Source: Paenibacillus sp.
GTDB taxonomy: Bacteria > Bacillota > Bacilli > Paenibacillales > YIM-B00363
Length of the DNA: 61,340 bases
Assembly (NCBI RefSeq): GCF_031177825.1
Contig: NZ_JAPSKE010000030.1
Location: forward strand, 6,521-67,860
Reading direction: 5' to 3'
In this document: in pieces, positions 41,203 through 50,043 of the stretch
Position numbering within the stretch: the first letter of the stretch is position 1
Layout: each line of letters opens with the position of its first letter
Notes under the pieces: model-generated
Seen by the model: the letters and a program-made list of their open reading frames with translations, nothing else
Database searches by the model: none
Told to the model about the DNA's origin: nothing
Position numbers and translations under genes: made by a program

Positions 41203-42087
41203 TTATGCGGCGCCGGCCACCCGCTTCGTACGTCTCGTTTTCCAAAGAAGTCCGTGGGTCGGCGACAGCAGCAGCGTCAAGACGAACAGTACGCCGGCGG
41301 CGGCCACCATCGTGCCGGTGATGGACGATTCGAGCCAAGCGGCCGCGAAGTAGCCGGCCAGGACGCTGGCGACGCCGTACAGAATCGCGTAAAGGATCAT
41401 CGTCGACAGCTTCTCCGTCATCAGGTACGCGCTGGCCGGCGGGATGACGATCATGCCGAGCACGAGAATCGCGCCGACGCTCTCGAAGGAAGCGACCGTC
41501 GTCACGCTGACGAGGCCCATCAACGCGTAATGGAACAGCGCCGCCGGGATGCCGACCGCCGCCGCCATGAACGGATCGAAGGCGCACAGTTTGAATTGCT
41601 TGTAGAACGCGCCGATGCAGCCGACGATCAGGAGCAGCGCGAGGCCGAGCGCCCAGAGCGACTTCGGTCCGATGTCGACGCCGAACAACTCCAGCTTCGT
41701 CCATGGCACGTAGTTGATTTCGCCGAACAAGACGCAATCGAGGTCGAGGTCCACTTGATCGGCGTACAAGCTGACCAACACGACGCCGATCGAAAACATC
41801 GCGGTGAAGATGACGCCGATCGACGCGTCGGATTGCACGCCCTGCCGATGGAACCATTGGATGAGGAATACCGTCAGCAGTCCGACGGCCGTAGCGGCCA
41901 ATAGCATCCAGAGCGAATCGCGCGAGCCGCTCATCAGGAAGGCGACGACGATGCCCGGCAGCACCGCGTGCGAGATCGCGTCGCCGATCATCGCCATCTT
42001 GCGCAGCATGAGGAACGACCCGACGATCGCGCACGAGACGGCGACGAGTATGCCCGTGGCGAGGATCACCCCTTCGTTCGAACTCAT
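41203..42087 (-). CDS. mntD: Metal (Mn/Zn) ABC transporter permease, second
   Basis: A 294-residue ABC-3 family permease with eight or nine membrane segments. The family motif GDAISHAVLPGIVVAFL is near residue 35, with VVSVTTVASFESVGAILVLGMIVIPPASAYLMT near 190-225. Its ATG overlaps the stop of the preceding permease gene by four bases (ATGA). Two permeases after one ATPase and one binding protein match the mntABCD layout of B. subtilis, which imports manganese. The metal is inferred from the layout. Confidence 0.85.
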   Translation of the reverse strand: MSSNEGVILATGILVAVSCAIVGSFLMLRKMAMIGDAISHAVLPGIVVAFLMSGSRDSLWMLLAATAVGLLTVFLIQWFHRQGVQSDASIGVIFTAMFSIGVVLVSLYADQVDLDLDCVLFGEINYVPWTKLELFGVDIGPKSLWALGLALLLIVGCIGAFYKQFKLCAFDPFMAAAVGIPAALFHYALMGLVSVTTVASFESVGAILVLGMIVIPPASAYLMTEKLSTMILYAILYGVASVLAGYFAAAWLESSITGTMVAAAGVLFVLTLLLSPTHGLLWKTRRTKRVAGAA

Positions 42088-43019
42088 ACGGACACTCCTT
42101 TCTCCGGCGCGCCGACGCGGCTCGCTTGCTCCCGCCGGACGTCGCGCTTCACCTTCGCTCGCTGCAGCCGCTTCGCGACGAGTCCGCGCCGCGGCGCGAA
42201 CAGCACCGACAGAACGAAGATCGCCGTCGCCGCGAGCACGGCGAGCGGTCCCGTCGGGAGCTGGTTCGCGACCGTGCTGACGAGCGTGCCCAGCACCCCG
42301 CTAGCGGCGCCGAAGACGCCGGCGAGCACGACCATGACGCCGAGGCGGTCGGTCCAATAGCGCGCCGCCACCGCCGGCGTAATGAGCATCGCCGCCATCA
42401 AGACGACGCCCACCGCCTGGATGCCGACGACGACCGCTACGACGAGCAGCAGCATCAGGAATTGCTCCAGCGCGGCCGTCGGATACCCGATCATTCGCGC
42501 GAAGCCCGCGTCGAAGCTGATCAGCTTGAAGTGCTTGAAGAACAAGGCGCAGGCGGCGATCAGCACCAGAGCAAGCGCCGCCATCGTATACACGTCGGAT
42601 TGAATCATCGCGGCCGCCTGCCCGAACAGGAACTTGTCGAGACCTGCTTGGCTGCCGCTGCCCGATTGCTGAATTCGCGTCAGCAGCATAATGCCGAGGC
42701 CGAAGAACGCGGAGAGCACGATCGCGAGCGCGGCATCCTGCTTGATGCGGCTGTGCCGGGTGATGAAGCCGATCCCGAACGTAGCGATCGCCCCCGCGAT
42801 CGCTGCGCCGATCATGAAAAACCAAAGCGACTTGATCCCGGTCAGCATGAACGCGATGCAGACGCCCGGCAGCGCCGCATGCGACAGCGCGTCGCCCATC
42901 AAGCTCTGCTTGCGCAAGTACGCGAAGCTGCCGAGCACGCCGCTGCTTGTGCCGAGCAGCATCGTCGCGAGCAAAATCCAGCGGATGTTCGGATCCAACG
43001 CCAGTTCAAGAACGTTCAT
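42084..43019 (-). CDS. mntC: Metal (Mn/Zn) ABC transporter permease, first
   Basis: A 311-residue ABC-3 family permease. KQSLMGDALSHAALPGVCIAFM is near residue 32, and the conserved GIQAVGVVLMAAMLITPAVAARYWTDRL near 200. About nine membrane segments and a basic C-terminal tail are present. It lies 7 bases after the ATPase gene and overlaps the next permease gene. It should form a heterodimeric channel with that protein. Confidence 0.86.
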   Translation of the reverse strand: MNVLELALDPNIRWILLATMLLGTSSGVLGSFAYLRKQSLMGDALSHAALPGVCIAFMLTGIKSLWFFMIGAAIAGAIATFGIGFITRHSRIKQDAALAIVLSAFFGLGIMLLTRIQQSGSGSQAGLDKFLFGQAAAMIQSDVYTMAALALVLIAACALFFKHFKLISFDAGFARMIGYPTAALEQFLMLLLVVAVVVGIQAVGVVLMAAMLITPAVAARYWTDRLGVMVVLAGVFGAASGVLGTLVSTVANQLPTGPLAVLAATAIFVLSVLFAPRRGLVAKRLQRAKVKRDVRREQASRVGAPEKGVSV

Positions 43020-43026
43020 CGCCCGC

Positions 43027-43806
43027 TCACCTCGTTCCGACCAAGAACGGCGAGGATCGATCCCCGCCCAAGATCGCCAGTTTGCCTCCGTACGTATGCT
43101 GCAGCTTCACCGCCGTGAACACGTCCTCCGTCGGTCCGATGTCGATCAGCGTCTTATTCAGCAGCATGACCCAATCGAAGTATTCCGCCACCGTCGACAG
43201 GTCGTGGTGGACGACCAGCACCGTCTTGCCCTCTTGCTTCAACGCCGTCAACAGCGTGACGATCGCCTTCTCCGTCGCCGCGTCGACCCCGACGAACGGT
43301 TCATCCATGAAATACAGCTTCGCGTCCTGCGCGAGCGCCCGCGCGAGGAAGATCCGCTGCTGCTGTCCGCCGGACAGTTGACTGATTTGCCGGTCGGCGA
43401 ACTCCGCCATGCCGACCTTCGCGAGCGCGTCCATCGCCGCCGCCCGTTCGCGGACGCCCGGACGCTGGAACCATCCGAGCCGTCCGTACGTCCCCATCGT
43501 AACGACGTCGAGGGCGTTCGTCGGGAAATCCCAATCGACCGATTCGCGCTGCGGCACGTAACCGACGAGCTTGCGCTGCTCCTTATACGGCCTGCCATAG
43601 ATGCGCACTTCGCCGGCCGCGCTCGGATGAAGCCCGAGGATCGATTTAATAAGCGTCGACTTGCCGGCGCCGTTCGGCCCCACGATGCCGATCAGCTTGC
43701 CTTCCGGGATGGAAAACGTCACGTCCTCGACGACCGGCTTTTTCTGATACGCGATCGTGAGATGATTCACCTCTAACGGAGCTTGTGCGTGAGTCCTTGC
43801 CGTCAT
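43027..43806 (-). CDS. mntB: Metal ABC transporter ATP-binding protein
   Basis: A 259-residue ABC ATPase. Walker A is GPNGAGKST near residue 40, the Q-loop VPQRESVDWDFP near 91, the signature LSGGQQQR near 145 and Walker B KLYFMDEPFVG near 165. VDWDFPTNALDVV after the Q-loop is the usual sequence in Mn/Zn importers. The gene is second of four, between the binding protein gene and the two permease genes. Confidence 0.9.
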   Translation of the reverse strand: MTARTHAQAPLEVNHLTIAYQKKPVVEDVTFSIPEGKLIGIVGPNGAGKSTLIKSILGLHPSAAGEVRIYGRPYKEQRKLVGYVPQRESVDWDFPTNALDVVTMGTYGRLGWFQRPGVRERAAAMDALAKVGMAEFADRQISQLSGGQQQRIFLARALAQDAKLYFMDEPFVGVDAATEKAIVTLLTALKQEGKTVLVVHHDLSTVAEYFDWVMLLNKTLIDIGPTEDVFTAVKLQHTYGGKLAILGGDRSSPFLVGTR

Positions 43807-43819
43807 GCCGCTTCCCTCC

Positions 43820-44791
43820 TTATTGTAGCGCGGTAACGATCGTATCGACGTTATGGCGAACCATGCCGACGTACGTCCCCTCCTGCGTGCCTTCCTCGCC
43901 CATGGCGTCGGAATACAACGTTCCGCCTTCCTTCAAGTCGTGTCCGAGCTTCCTCGCGCCTTCGATGACGGCCGTAATCGAGCGGTTCGATACGCTCGTT
44001 TCCACGAAGACGGCTTTGATCTTCCGTTCCACCAGGAAATCCCGGAGATCCGTCACGTCCTTGCTGCCGGCTTCCGAAGCGGTGCTGATGCCTTGCAAGC
44101 CGCGAACCTCGATGTCATACGCTTTGCCGAAATACCCGAACGCGTCGTGCGCCGTCACCAACACGCGCTGCCCTTCGGGAATCGTCGCGATACGCTCCCT
44201 CGCGTACGCGTCCAGCGCCTCCAGCTCGGCCAGATACGCCTTCGCATTCACCTCGTACGTCCCGGCGTTGTTAGGATCGAGCTTCGCCAGCTCGTTCTTG
44301 ACCGTCTCCACAGCCTGCATCCAGAGCTTCACGTCGAACCAAATATGCGGATCGTACACCTTCGTCCCGTCCGCGTCCGCGACTTCGATGAGCGACGAGG
44401 GATCGATGGATTCGCCGACCGCGATCGTAGGCTTCTGTTCGGCCATCTCCTCGAACACTTCCGTCATTTTCCCTTCCAAGTGCAGACCGTTATAGAAAAT
44501 GATATCCGCATCCTCGAACTTCGCGATGTCCCCCTGCGACGCCTTATACAAGTGAGGGTCGACCCCGGACGGCATGATGCCGGCAACCTCGACGCGCTCG
44601 CCGCCGATATTCGTAACGATGTCGGTAATTTGCCCGATCGTCGTCGTCACCCGAACGGGCCCTTCCCCGTCGACGGCATTCGTCGGGGCCGCTCCGCAGC
44701 CCGCCAGCGCGGCGGCGATCGCAGCGGCGACCGCTCCCGTCACCGCTGCCCGTAACCTGTTCGTCCCTGCTTCTTTCCGCTTGCTTCCCAT
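43820..44791 (-). CDS. mntA: Manganese/zinc substrate-binding lipoprotein
   Basis: A 323-residue cluster A-I metal-binding lipoprotein. The lipobox AALAGC is near residue 29. Likely metal ligands are His in GVDPHLYKAS near 77, His in YDPHIWFDVKL near 147, Glu in VFVETSVSNRS near 268 and Asp near 290. There is no His-rich loop, which favours Mn over Zn. ATG 44791 is chosen with GAGGAG 8 bases upstream. First gene of the mntABCD-type operon, with a promoter carrying a palindrome. Confidence 0.9.
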   Translation of the reverse strand: MGSKRKEAGTNRLRAAVTGAVAAAIAAALAGCGAAPTNAVDGEGPVRVTTTIGQITDIVTNIGGERVEVAGIMPSGVDPHLYKASQGDIAKFEDADIIFYNGLHLEGKMTEVFEEMAEQKPTIAVGESIDPSSLIEVADADGTKVYDPHIWFDVKLWMQAVETVKNELAKLDPNNAGTYEVNAKAYLAELEALDAYARERIATIPEGQRVLVTAHDAFGYFGKAYDIEVRGLQGISTASEAGSKDVTDLRDFLVERKIKAVFVETSVSNRSITAVIEGARKLGHDLKEGGTLYSDAMGEEGTQEGTYVGMVRHNVDTIVTALQ

Positions 44792-44891
44792 TGTTTCCAC
44801 TCCTCATCGTTTGTGGGTCGTACCACTTATGTTGATTACAGTCCTAATTGTTTTATATGTCTATAAGTGTTGTACTTATTACTTTTTATTT

Positions 44892-44923
44892 ATAATACAC
44901 AAATGTGTTGCACATGTGCAACA
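44892..44923 (-). promoter_or_regulatory. mnt operon promoter with overlapping 18-base palindrome
   Basis: On the minus strand -35 TTGCAC (44916-44921), an 18-base spacer and -10 TATTAT (44892-44897). The perfect palindrome TGTTGCACATGTGCAACA spans 44906-44923 and covers the -35. This is the expected place for a metal-responsive repressor site (MntR or Fur-family). The protein is inferred. Confidence 0.6.
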
Positions 44924-44979
44924 TTTATTTTTGCGAACCCTCCGCCGCTGTCGCACGCGATTGGCGCCGCGCATAAAGA

Positions 44980-45011
44980 AACCGCCCTCGGCCAATCGGC
45001 CGAGAGCGGTT
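44980..45011 (-). terminator. Terminator of the PBP gene
   Basis: Fourteen-base arms (AACCGC-C-CTCGGCC and GGCCGAG-A-GCGGTT) with an AATC loop, 32 bases past the PBP stop. The T tract on the minus strand is short (CTTTATG). Confidence 0.7.
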
Positions 45012-45042
45012 CGCTCGCTTGCTGTTCCTATGCGGTTCCGGG

Positions 45043-47175
45043 TTACTCCGTCGGCGGCGTTACGTCCCGCTCGGTCGAATCGTCCGTCGGCGGCGTCCCC
45101 TCATCGACCGGCGACGTCGAATTCCGGCCTGCCGGCTTGCCGTCGAAGCCGATGTATTCGTGGTACGCTTCGAAAATTTTGGCCGCGATCGGCGCGGCGC
45201 CCCAGGCGCCGTAGCCGCCCCACGGCACGACGACCGCGACCGCGAGCTTCGGATCGTCCGCGGGCGCGAACGCGACGAATACGGAGTTCTCGATCTTGCC
45301 CGCCGCGGTATCCTGCTGCGACGTTCCCGTCTTCGACGCCACCTCGAACGGGAGGCGCCCGAACCATTGCGACAACGAATTGCTCTTCGTTACCGACTTC
45401 ATGCCGTTATGCACGACGTCCCAATGCTTCGGATCGAACGTCTCCTCGTTCAAGACGACCGGTTCGATCGTCTCGACCGTATTGCCCTCGAAGTCAGTAA
45501 TCTTGTCGACGAAATTCGGCTTCATCCGCTTGCCCCGGTTCGCCAACATCGCCGTATACTGCGCCAGCTGCAGCGTCGTATACCGGCCCTGCTGACCGAA
45601 CGACGCCATGACCATGGCGTTCTGCACGCTGCCGCGAGTGTCCTTGCTGTTGTAGTCGAGCACGCCCGCGGTTTCCATCGGCAGCCCGCTGCCGGTCGGC
45701 ACGCCGAGCCCGAACTTCTTCATATAATCGTCCCATACGTCGATGGGTCCGCCGTTTTCGCCGCCGTACTTCTCGTACAGCTTCTCTCCGATCATCGCCG
45801 CCATAAACGTATTCGAAGATACGCGAATCGCTTCCGCCGGCGTGATCTTGCCGTAAGCGTGGCCTTCCGAGTTCCCGATCGACGCCGAATCGTTCTTCCC
45901 GTAATAAAAGCGCCCCGTGTCGGTATACCGATCCGTGGACGAATAGAAGCCTTCGTTCAACCCGATCAGCACGGTGAGCGGCTTCAGCGTCGAGCCGAGC
46001 GGCACGATCGACGACGGGTAGCGGGCTCGGTTTTTCCCTTCCGGCACGTCCGGGTACACCGTCTTGATCGTCCCGTTCTGATAGAACGGCTCGATCGCCT
46101 GATACACCGACAGCGGCATCGTCGCCCCCGACCATACGTTAGAGTCGTAGTCCGGCATCGACGCCATCGCCACGATGTTGCCGGTGTCGACCTCCATCGC
46201 CACCGCATACCCGGCGAGCGCGTTCTTGCCCATCGACGGGTACTTCTCGGTCGATTTCTGCATATGCTCGATCTGATCCATGATCGATTGCTCCGCGATC
46301 AACTGTACGTCTTTGTCCAACGTCAAGTATAGAAAATCGCCCTTCGTCGGCGGGATCGTCGTCACGGGTCCGACGATCTGATCAAGACTGTTGACGGGGT
46401 AATTGCGGGCGCCGCTCTTGCCGCGCAGCGTCTCCTGATACAGAAACTCCAACCCGTCGAAGCCGACCTGCTCCATGCGCAAGTAATCCTTGGTGATCTC
46501 CGGGTCTTTGTAATAGTCGAGATATTGCGCTTTCTGGTTGTTCGAGCTGGAGAAGGGTTTCAAATACCCGATCAGCTGCGAAGCGATCGTGTTCGAGTCG
46601 TAATGGCGCACGCTCTCCTCGGTCACCTCGATGCCCGGGAACTGCTCGGGATGCGCCATCAGGTAGGCGATCTCCTCTTTCGTCAGACCGGACTTCACCC
46701 GTCTCGGCTCGAACATCGTATTGAACATCGTCTTCCGCTCGCCGGACCAATCATACCCGACGTCCATCGCTTCGAACACGTCCTCGACCTTCGGCGGCCC
46801 CTCCGGGTTATCGCCGTACCGCCGGAACAGGTCGGTCAGCGCCAGAGCGAGCGCTTGATGGTCCTCGAGCTTCTTCCCCGGCTCCATGCGGTAATACACC
46901 GATTGCGTCGAGGTCGAATACGCGATCGGATAACCGTTGCGATCGTAAATATTGCCGCGGATCGGCGGGATCAGCACGGTCCGCGTCGTCCGTTCCGACT
47001 CCTGCGCGGACAACGTCTTGCCTTCGACGAATTGGATGAACGCGAGTCTTACGATAAGTACGGAAAACAACAGAAAGACGGCGAAGAAAAATACGTTGAT
47101 CCGAAACGTAAAATGACGCCGCTTGGCGATCTCGTTCTTCTGCGGATCGTCGTCGAGCGTAGTAAATCGGTTCAT
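45043..47175 (-). CDS. Class B penicillin-binding protein (PBP2/PbpA-PbpH type transpeptidase)
   Basis: A 710-residue peptidoglycan transpeptidase anchored by one N-terminal membrane helix (FRINVFFFAVFLLFSVLIVRLAF). The pedestal domain begins RGNIYDRNG near 75. Catalytic motifs are STLK near 390, SSNT near 440 and KTG in ASKTGTSQQ near 610. The tail is Pro/Thr/Asp-rich. It cross-links the side wall in rod elongation, like PbpA/PbpH; which of these cannot be decided. It may share a transcript with the small membrane protein gene upstream (44-base gap). Confidence 0.92.
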   Translation of the reverse strand: MNRFTTLDDDPQKNEIAKRRHFTFRINVFFFAVFLLFSVLIVRLAFIQFVEGKTLSAQESERTTRTVLIPPIRGNIYDRNGYPIAYSTSTQSVYYRMEPGKKLEDHQALALALTDLFRRYGDNPEGPPKVEDVFEAMDVGYDWSGERKTMFNTMFEPRRVKSGLTKEEIAYLMAHPEQFPGIEVTEESVRHYDSNTIASQLIGYLKPFSSSNNQKAQYLDYYKDPEITKDYLRMEQVGFDGLEFLYQETLRGKSGARNYPVNSLDQIVGPVTTIPPTKGDFLYLTLDKDVQLIAEQSIMDQIEHMQKSTEKYPSMGKNALAGYAVAMEVDTGNIVAMASMPDYDSNVWSGATMPLSVYQAIEPFYQNGTIKTVYPDVPEGKNRARYPSSIVPLGSTLKPLTVLIGLNEGFYSSTDRYTDTGRFYYGKNDSASIGNSEGHAYGKITPAEAIRVSSNTFMAAMIGEKLYEKYGGENGGPIDVWDDYMKKFGLGVPTGSGLPMETAGVLDYNSKDTRGSVQNAMVMASFGQQGRYTTLQLAQYTAMLANRGKRMKPNFVDKITDFEGNTVETIEPVVLNEETFDPKHWDVVHNGMKSVTKSNSLSQWFGRLPFEVASKTGTSQQDTAAGKIENSVFVAFAPADDPKLAVAVVVPWGGYGAWGAAPIAAKIFEAYHEYIGFDGKPAGRNSTSPVDEGTPPTDDSTERDVTPPTE

Positions 47176-47218
47176 GCGAATCTCCTTTCCTCGAAACCTG
47201 CGGACGCGGCCGCCTCGA

Positions 47219-47641
47219 TTATTGCTTCTGCTTCGCCTCGTTCAGGAACGCCTCGATCGTGGCGTCGATCTCGAACGTGCCGATCTTCACGCCCTTCCAG
47301 TAGACGATGACTTCGTTCGAGCCTTCCGCGCCTTCCACGCGTACCGACTCCGTAAACACGGCGAACGTCCCGTCGGCGTTCGATTCGTATTGCGCGTCGA
47401 ACGCGCCCGACACGAGCGCCTGGAACGCCTGCACCTTCGCTTCTTCGAGCATCTGCCCGCTCATCGCGGTGAGCTCTTCTTTATAATTCGAGCCGTAGAC
47501 GAGCACTCCGGCGACGATCGCCAGCACGAGCACCCACTTCAACACCGTCTTCACGACGCTCACGACGATCAAGAGCGCCACGACCGCCGCCAGAATGACC
47601 CACCATTTTTCCTGAACGAACGACAACCATTGCTCCGGCAT
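47219..47641 (-). CDS. Hypothetical membrane-anchored protein
   Basis: A 140-residue protein with two close hydrophobic segments (about residues 13-32 and 34-52), then a soluble domain rich in beta pattern (GTFAVFTESVRVEGAEGSNEVIVYWKGVKIGTFEID). The soluble part is probably outside. I do not recognise the family. It lies upstream of the PBP gene in the same direction, so a link to the cell wall is possible but only from position. GGGAGG precedes ATG 47641. Confidence 0.78.
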   Translation of the reverse strand: MPEQWLSFVQEKWWVILAAVVALLIVVSVVKTVLKWVLVLAIVAGVLVYGSNYKEELTAMSGQMLEEAKVQAFQALVSGAFDAQYESNADGTFAVFTESVRVEGAEGSNEVIVYWKGVKIGTFEIDATIEAFLNEAKQKQ

Positions 47642-47793
47642 TCCGTTTCCTCCCGCTTACGTCCCCTCGGACATCCTCATTAGTATTGTATGTTACATTA
47701 TACATCATTTTGGTCTAGAGCGCCCCGGCAATCCATACATGTAGGAAAAAGACAAACCGTCCGGCAAGCGGACGCAACGGAGGGAAGGAAACC

Positions 47794-48954
47794 GTGAAGA
47801 CCGTCATGTGGCTGTACTTGTTCATCTTCGTCGCCTTCTTCGATCTGCATGCGCAATTCCCGATGCTGACGCCGTACGCGATCTCGCTCGGCGCCGCTCC
47901 GTCGTTCATCGGGTTCATCATGGGCATCTACTCGCTTACGCATCTCCCGGGCAATCTGCTCGCCGGCTACAGCGTCGACCGGTTCGGCAGCAAGCCGTTC
48001 ATCGTCCTCAGCTTAATCGGCGCCGGAGCGCTCTTAATCGCCCAAGGCCACGTCGCCGACCCATGGCAGCTGCTCGCCGTCCGTTCCGTCAGCGGCTTCG
48101 TGCTGGCGTTCCTGTCGCCGGCGTGCCTCGCGCTCCTTGCGAAGCTGGCGAGGGATCATGTCCACCAGAGCAAGCTGATGTCCGGCAACGGTCTCGTCCA
48201 TACGCTCGCCTCTGTCGTTTCCCCCGCCGCCGGCGCCCTGCTCGTGGCGAAGGTCGGCTTCACGACCGCTTTCGTCGCGCTCGGTTGGGGTCTCATCGTC
48301 ACGGGGATTTTGGCGGCGTTCGGCGTGAAGGAAGCGCCGGCGGCCTTGTCGAAGCCCATCGCTCCGAAGGTCGAAGAAGCCGGCGGCGCGGCCGCCCCCG
48401 CAGGGCGCTCCCGAAATTTGCCGTGGCTGTTCTACGGCGTGCCGCTGGCCTTATCGTGCTCGCAGGGCATTCTCTTCTTCGAGTTGCCGCTCTTATCCGA
48501 GTCCGCCGCGTCGGTCGTCGAAACCGGCGTGTTGTTCTCGATCGTCAGCGTCGGCGCGCTGATTACGCTCGCGATGGTATTCTTTAACCGCGTGCCCCCG
48601 CTTTATCGCACGATGTTCGGCGCTCTAGCGCTCGCCCTCGTCTTCTTCGGTCTCGCGATGCGGTGGCCCGTGCCGCTCCCCGTCTCCCTTCTCCTGATCG
48701 GAATGGCGAAGGGAGTCATCTTCCCGGCGATCGCGGCCCTGCTCGCGTCCGCGACCGCCCCGAGCAAATACGGCCGCGTCTTCTCCGTCTTATCGATCGC
48801 CTTCTCGCTCGGCGCGTTCATCGGGCCGATCGTCGCCGGACAAGTGCGCAACCATCTCTCGCCGTATTACATCGCCTTCGTCGCGTTGATGACGGCCCTC
48901 GCCCTGCTGCCTCCGCCGTTCAAGCGATCCGCCCCCGCTTCGGCGAAGACGTGA
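47794..48954 (+). CDS. MFS transporter
   Basis: A 386-residue major facilitator with 12 hydrophobic segments. Motif A-like DRFGSKPFIV is near residue 62 (loop 2-3), and the second half starts after a cytosolic loop rich in Pro/Ala near 195-210. Start is GTG 47794, with GGAGGGAAGGAAACC upstream. It falls in the drug/metabolite efflux style group; the substrate is unknown. It stands alone between divergent and unrelated genes. Confidence 0.86.
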   Translation: MKTVMWLYLFIFVAFFDLHAQFPMLTPYAISLGAAPSFIGFIMGIYSLTHLPGNLLAGYSVDRFGSKPFIVLSLIGAGALLIAQGHVADPWQLLAVRSVSGFVLAFLSPACLALLAKLARDHVHQSKLMSGNGLVHTLASVVSPAAGALLVAKVGFTTAFVALGWGLIVTGILAAFGVKEAPAALSKPIAPKVEEAGGAAAPAGRSRNLPWLFYGVPLALSCSQGILFFELPLLSESAASVVETGVLFSIVSVGALITLAMVFFNRVPPLYRTMFGALALALVFFGLAMRWPVPLPVSLLLIGMAKGVIFPAIAALLASATAPSKYGRVFSVLSIAFSLGAFIGPIVAGQVRNHLSPYYIAFVALMTALALLPPPFKRSAPASAKT

Positions 48955-49044
48955 TCGCGTATCGTTCGACATTTCCCGGGGAATGTATACAATAAATTTA
49001 AGGTACATGACTTGGAACGATGTCGAATGCGCCGGGAGGGAACC

Positions 49045-49395
49045 ATGGATTTCGTGATCATCGTAGAAGGAAAGAACGATCGCAGCCGCCTCGCGCGTCT
49101 CATGTCCCCCGACGTGCCGATCCTATGCACCTTCGGTACGCCCGGATCGAAGAAGCTGCAAGAGCTCGTCAAAAAGGTCGGCGATCGGATGGTGTATATT
49201 TATACGGATAACGACGCTTCCGGCAAACGAATTCGCGGCATGCTGCGAGACCTGTTCCCCGACGCGGAGCAGCTCTATACGAAGTCCGGGTACGCCGGGG
49301 TGGAAGGTACGCCCGACGAGCATTTGATCCGACAATTGGAAAAGGCCGGGCTCGAGGAATACATCGTGTATCCCGAGCCCGACCTTCTTATCTGA
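49045..49395 (+). CDS. Toprim-domain protein (YusF-like)
   Basis: A 116-residue protein that is almost only a Toprim fold: IIVEGKNDRSRL near residue 6 has the catalytic Glu, and IYTDNDASGKRIR near 53 has the DxD metal pair. This resembles the single-domain Toprim proteins related to ribonuclease M5 and to YusF. EGTPDEHLIRQLEKAG near the end is also M5-like. A nuclease role on small RNA or DNA is possible but untested. ATG 49045 has GGGAGGG 4 bases upstream. Confidence 0.8.
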   Translation: MDFVIIVEGKNDRSRLARLMSPDVPILCTFGTPGSKKLQELVKKVGDRMVYIYTDNDASGKRIRGMLRDLFPDAEQLYTKSGYAGVEGTPDEHLIRQLEKAGLEEYIVYPEPDLLI

Positions 49396-49413
49396 CGCTA
49401 AGGGTCTGTCGAA

Positions 49414-50025
49414 TTAACTGTTAATGAGCTTCATCATGTCTTTGGCGACGATTTCGTCGTTCAGATCGTCTCCGTTGTATCGCATGCGGATTTGATTGTT
49501 CTGGTCGATCATAATGACGGTGTTCGAATGCATGAAAAACCCCGTCTCCTTATCCTGCTCGTAGTAGATGCCGTAATCCTCGGCGATCGACTTCGTCTCC
49601 TCGATGTCTCCTCGAAGGAACTTCCAGCCGCTCGGATCCGCGTTCATGTTCGAAGCGTATTTCGTCAAGTTCTCGACCGTATCCCGCTCCGGGTCGATCG
49701 TGATTTGGAGGATTTGCGCCTTCGTGCCGAACACGCCCTCCTCTACCAATCGATCCTGCACCCGCGACAGCATATGACTCGTCGGCGGGCACACGTCCGG
49801 GCAATTCCCGAAGAAGAAATACAGCAGCTTCACTTGACCGGTCGTCGTCTCCATCGTCACCGGCTGCCCTGTCGTGTCGTTCAAGGTGAACGGCGACGCC
49901 GGGCCCTGTTGCGGGAACGGAGGTTCCTTCTCTCCGCCGAAATACACATACCCGATCGCCGCGAGCAGCACGACCGAGACGGCGACCATCGTCGCCTTAT
50001 ACCAATGCTTGCGCCAAAACCCCAC
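49414..50025 (-). CDS. Sco/SenC-family copper protein (YpmQ-like)
   Basis: A 203-residue membrane-anchored thioredoxin-fold protein that delivers copper to the CuA site of cytochrome c oxidase. An N-terminal helix is followed by GNCPDVCPPTSHML near residue 93, with the CxxxC copper ligands, and His in FFMHSNTVIMID near 168. Start GTG 50025 has GAGGAGG upstream. It lies 18 bases after ctaB, so the two are very probably co-transcribed. Confidence 0.92.
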   Translation of the reverse strand: MGFWRKHWYKATMVAVSVVLLAAIGYVYFGGEKEPPFPQQGPASPFTLNDTTGQPVTMETTTGQVKLLYFFFGNCPDVCPPTSHMLSRVQDRLVEEGVFGTKAQILQITIDPERDTVENLTKYASNMNADPSGWKFLRGDIEETKSIAEDYGIYYEQDKETGFFMHSNTVIMIDQNNQIRMRYNGDDLNDEIVAKDMMKLINS

Positions 50026-50043
50026 GTAAACCGTTCCTCCTCG

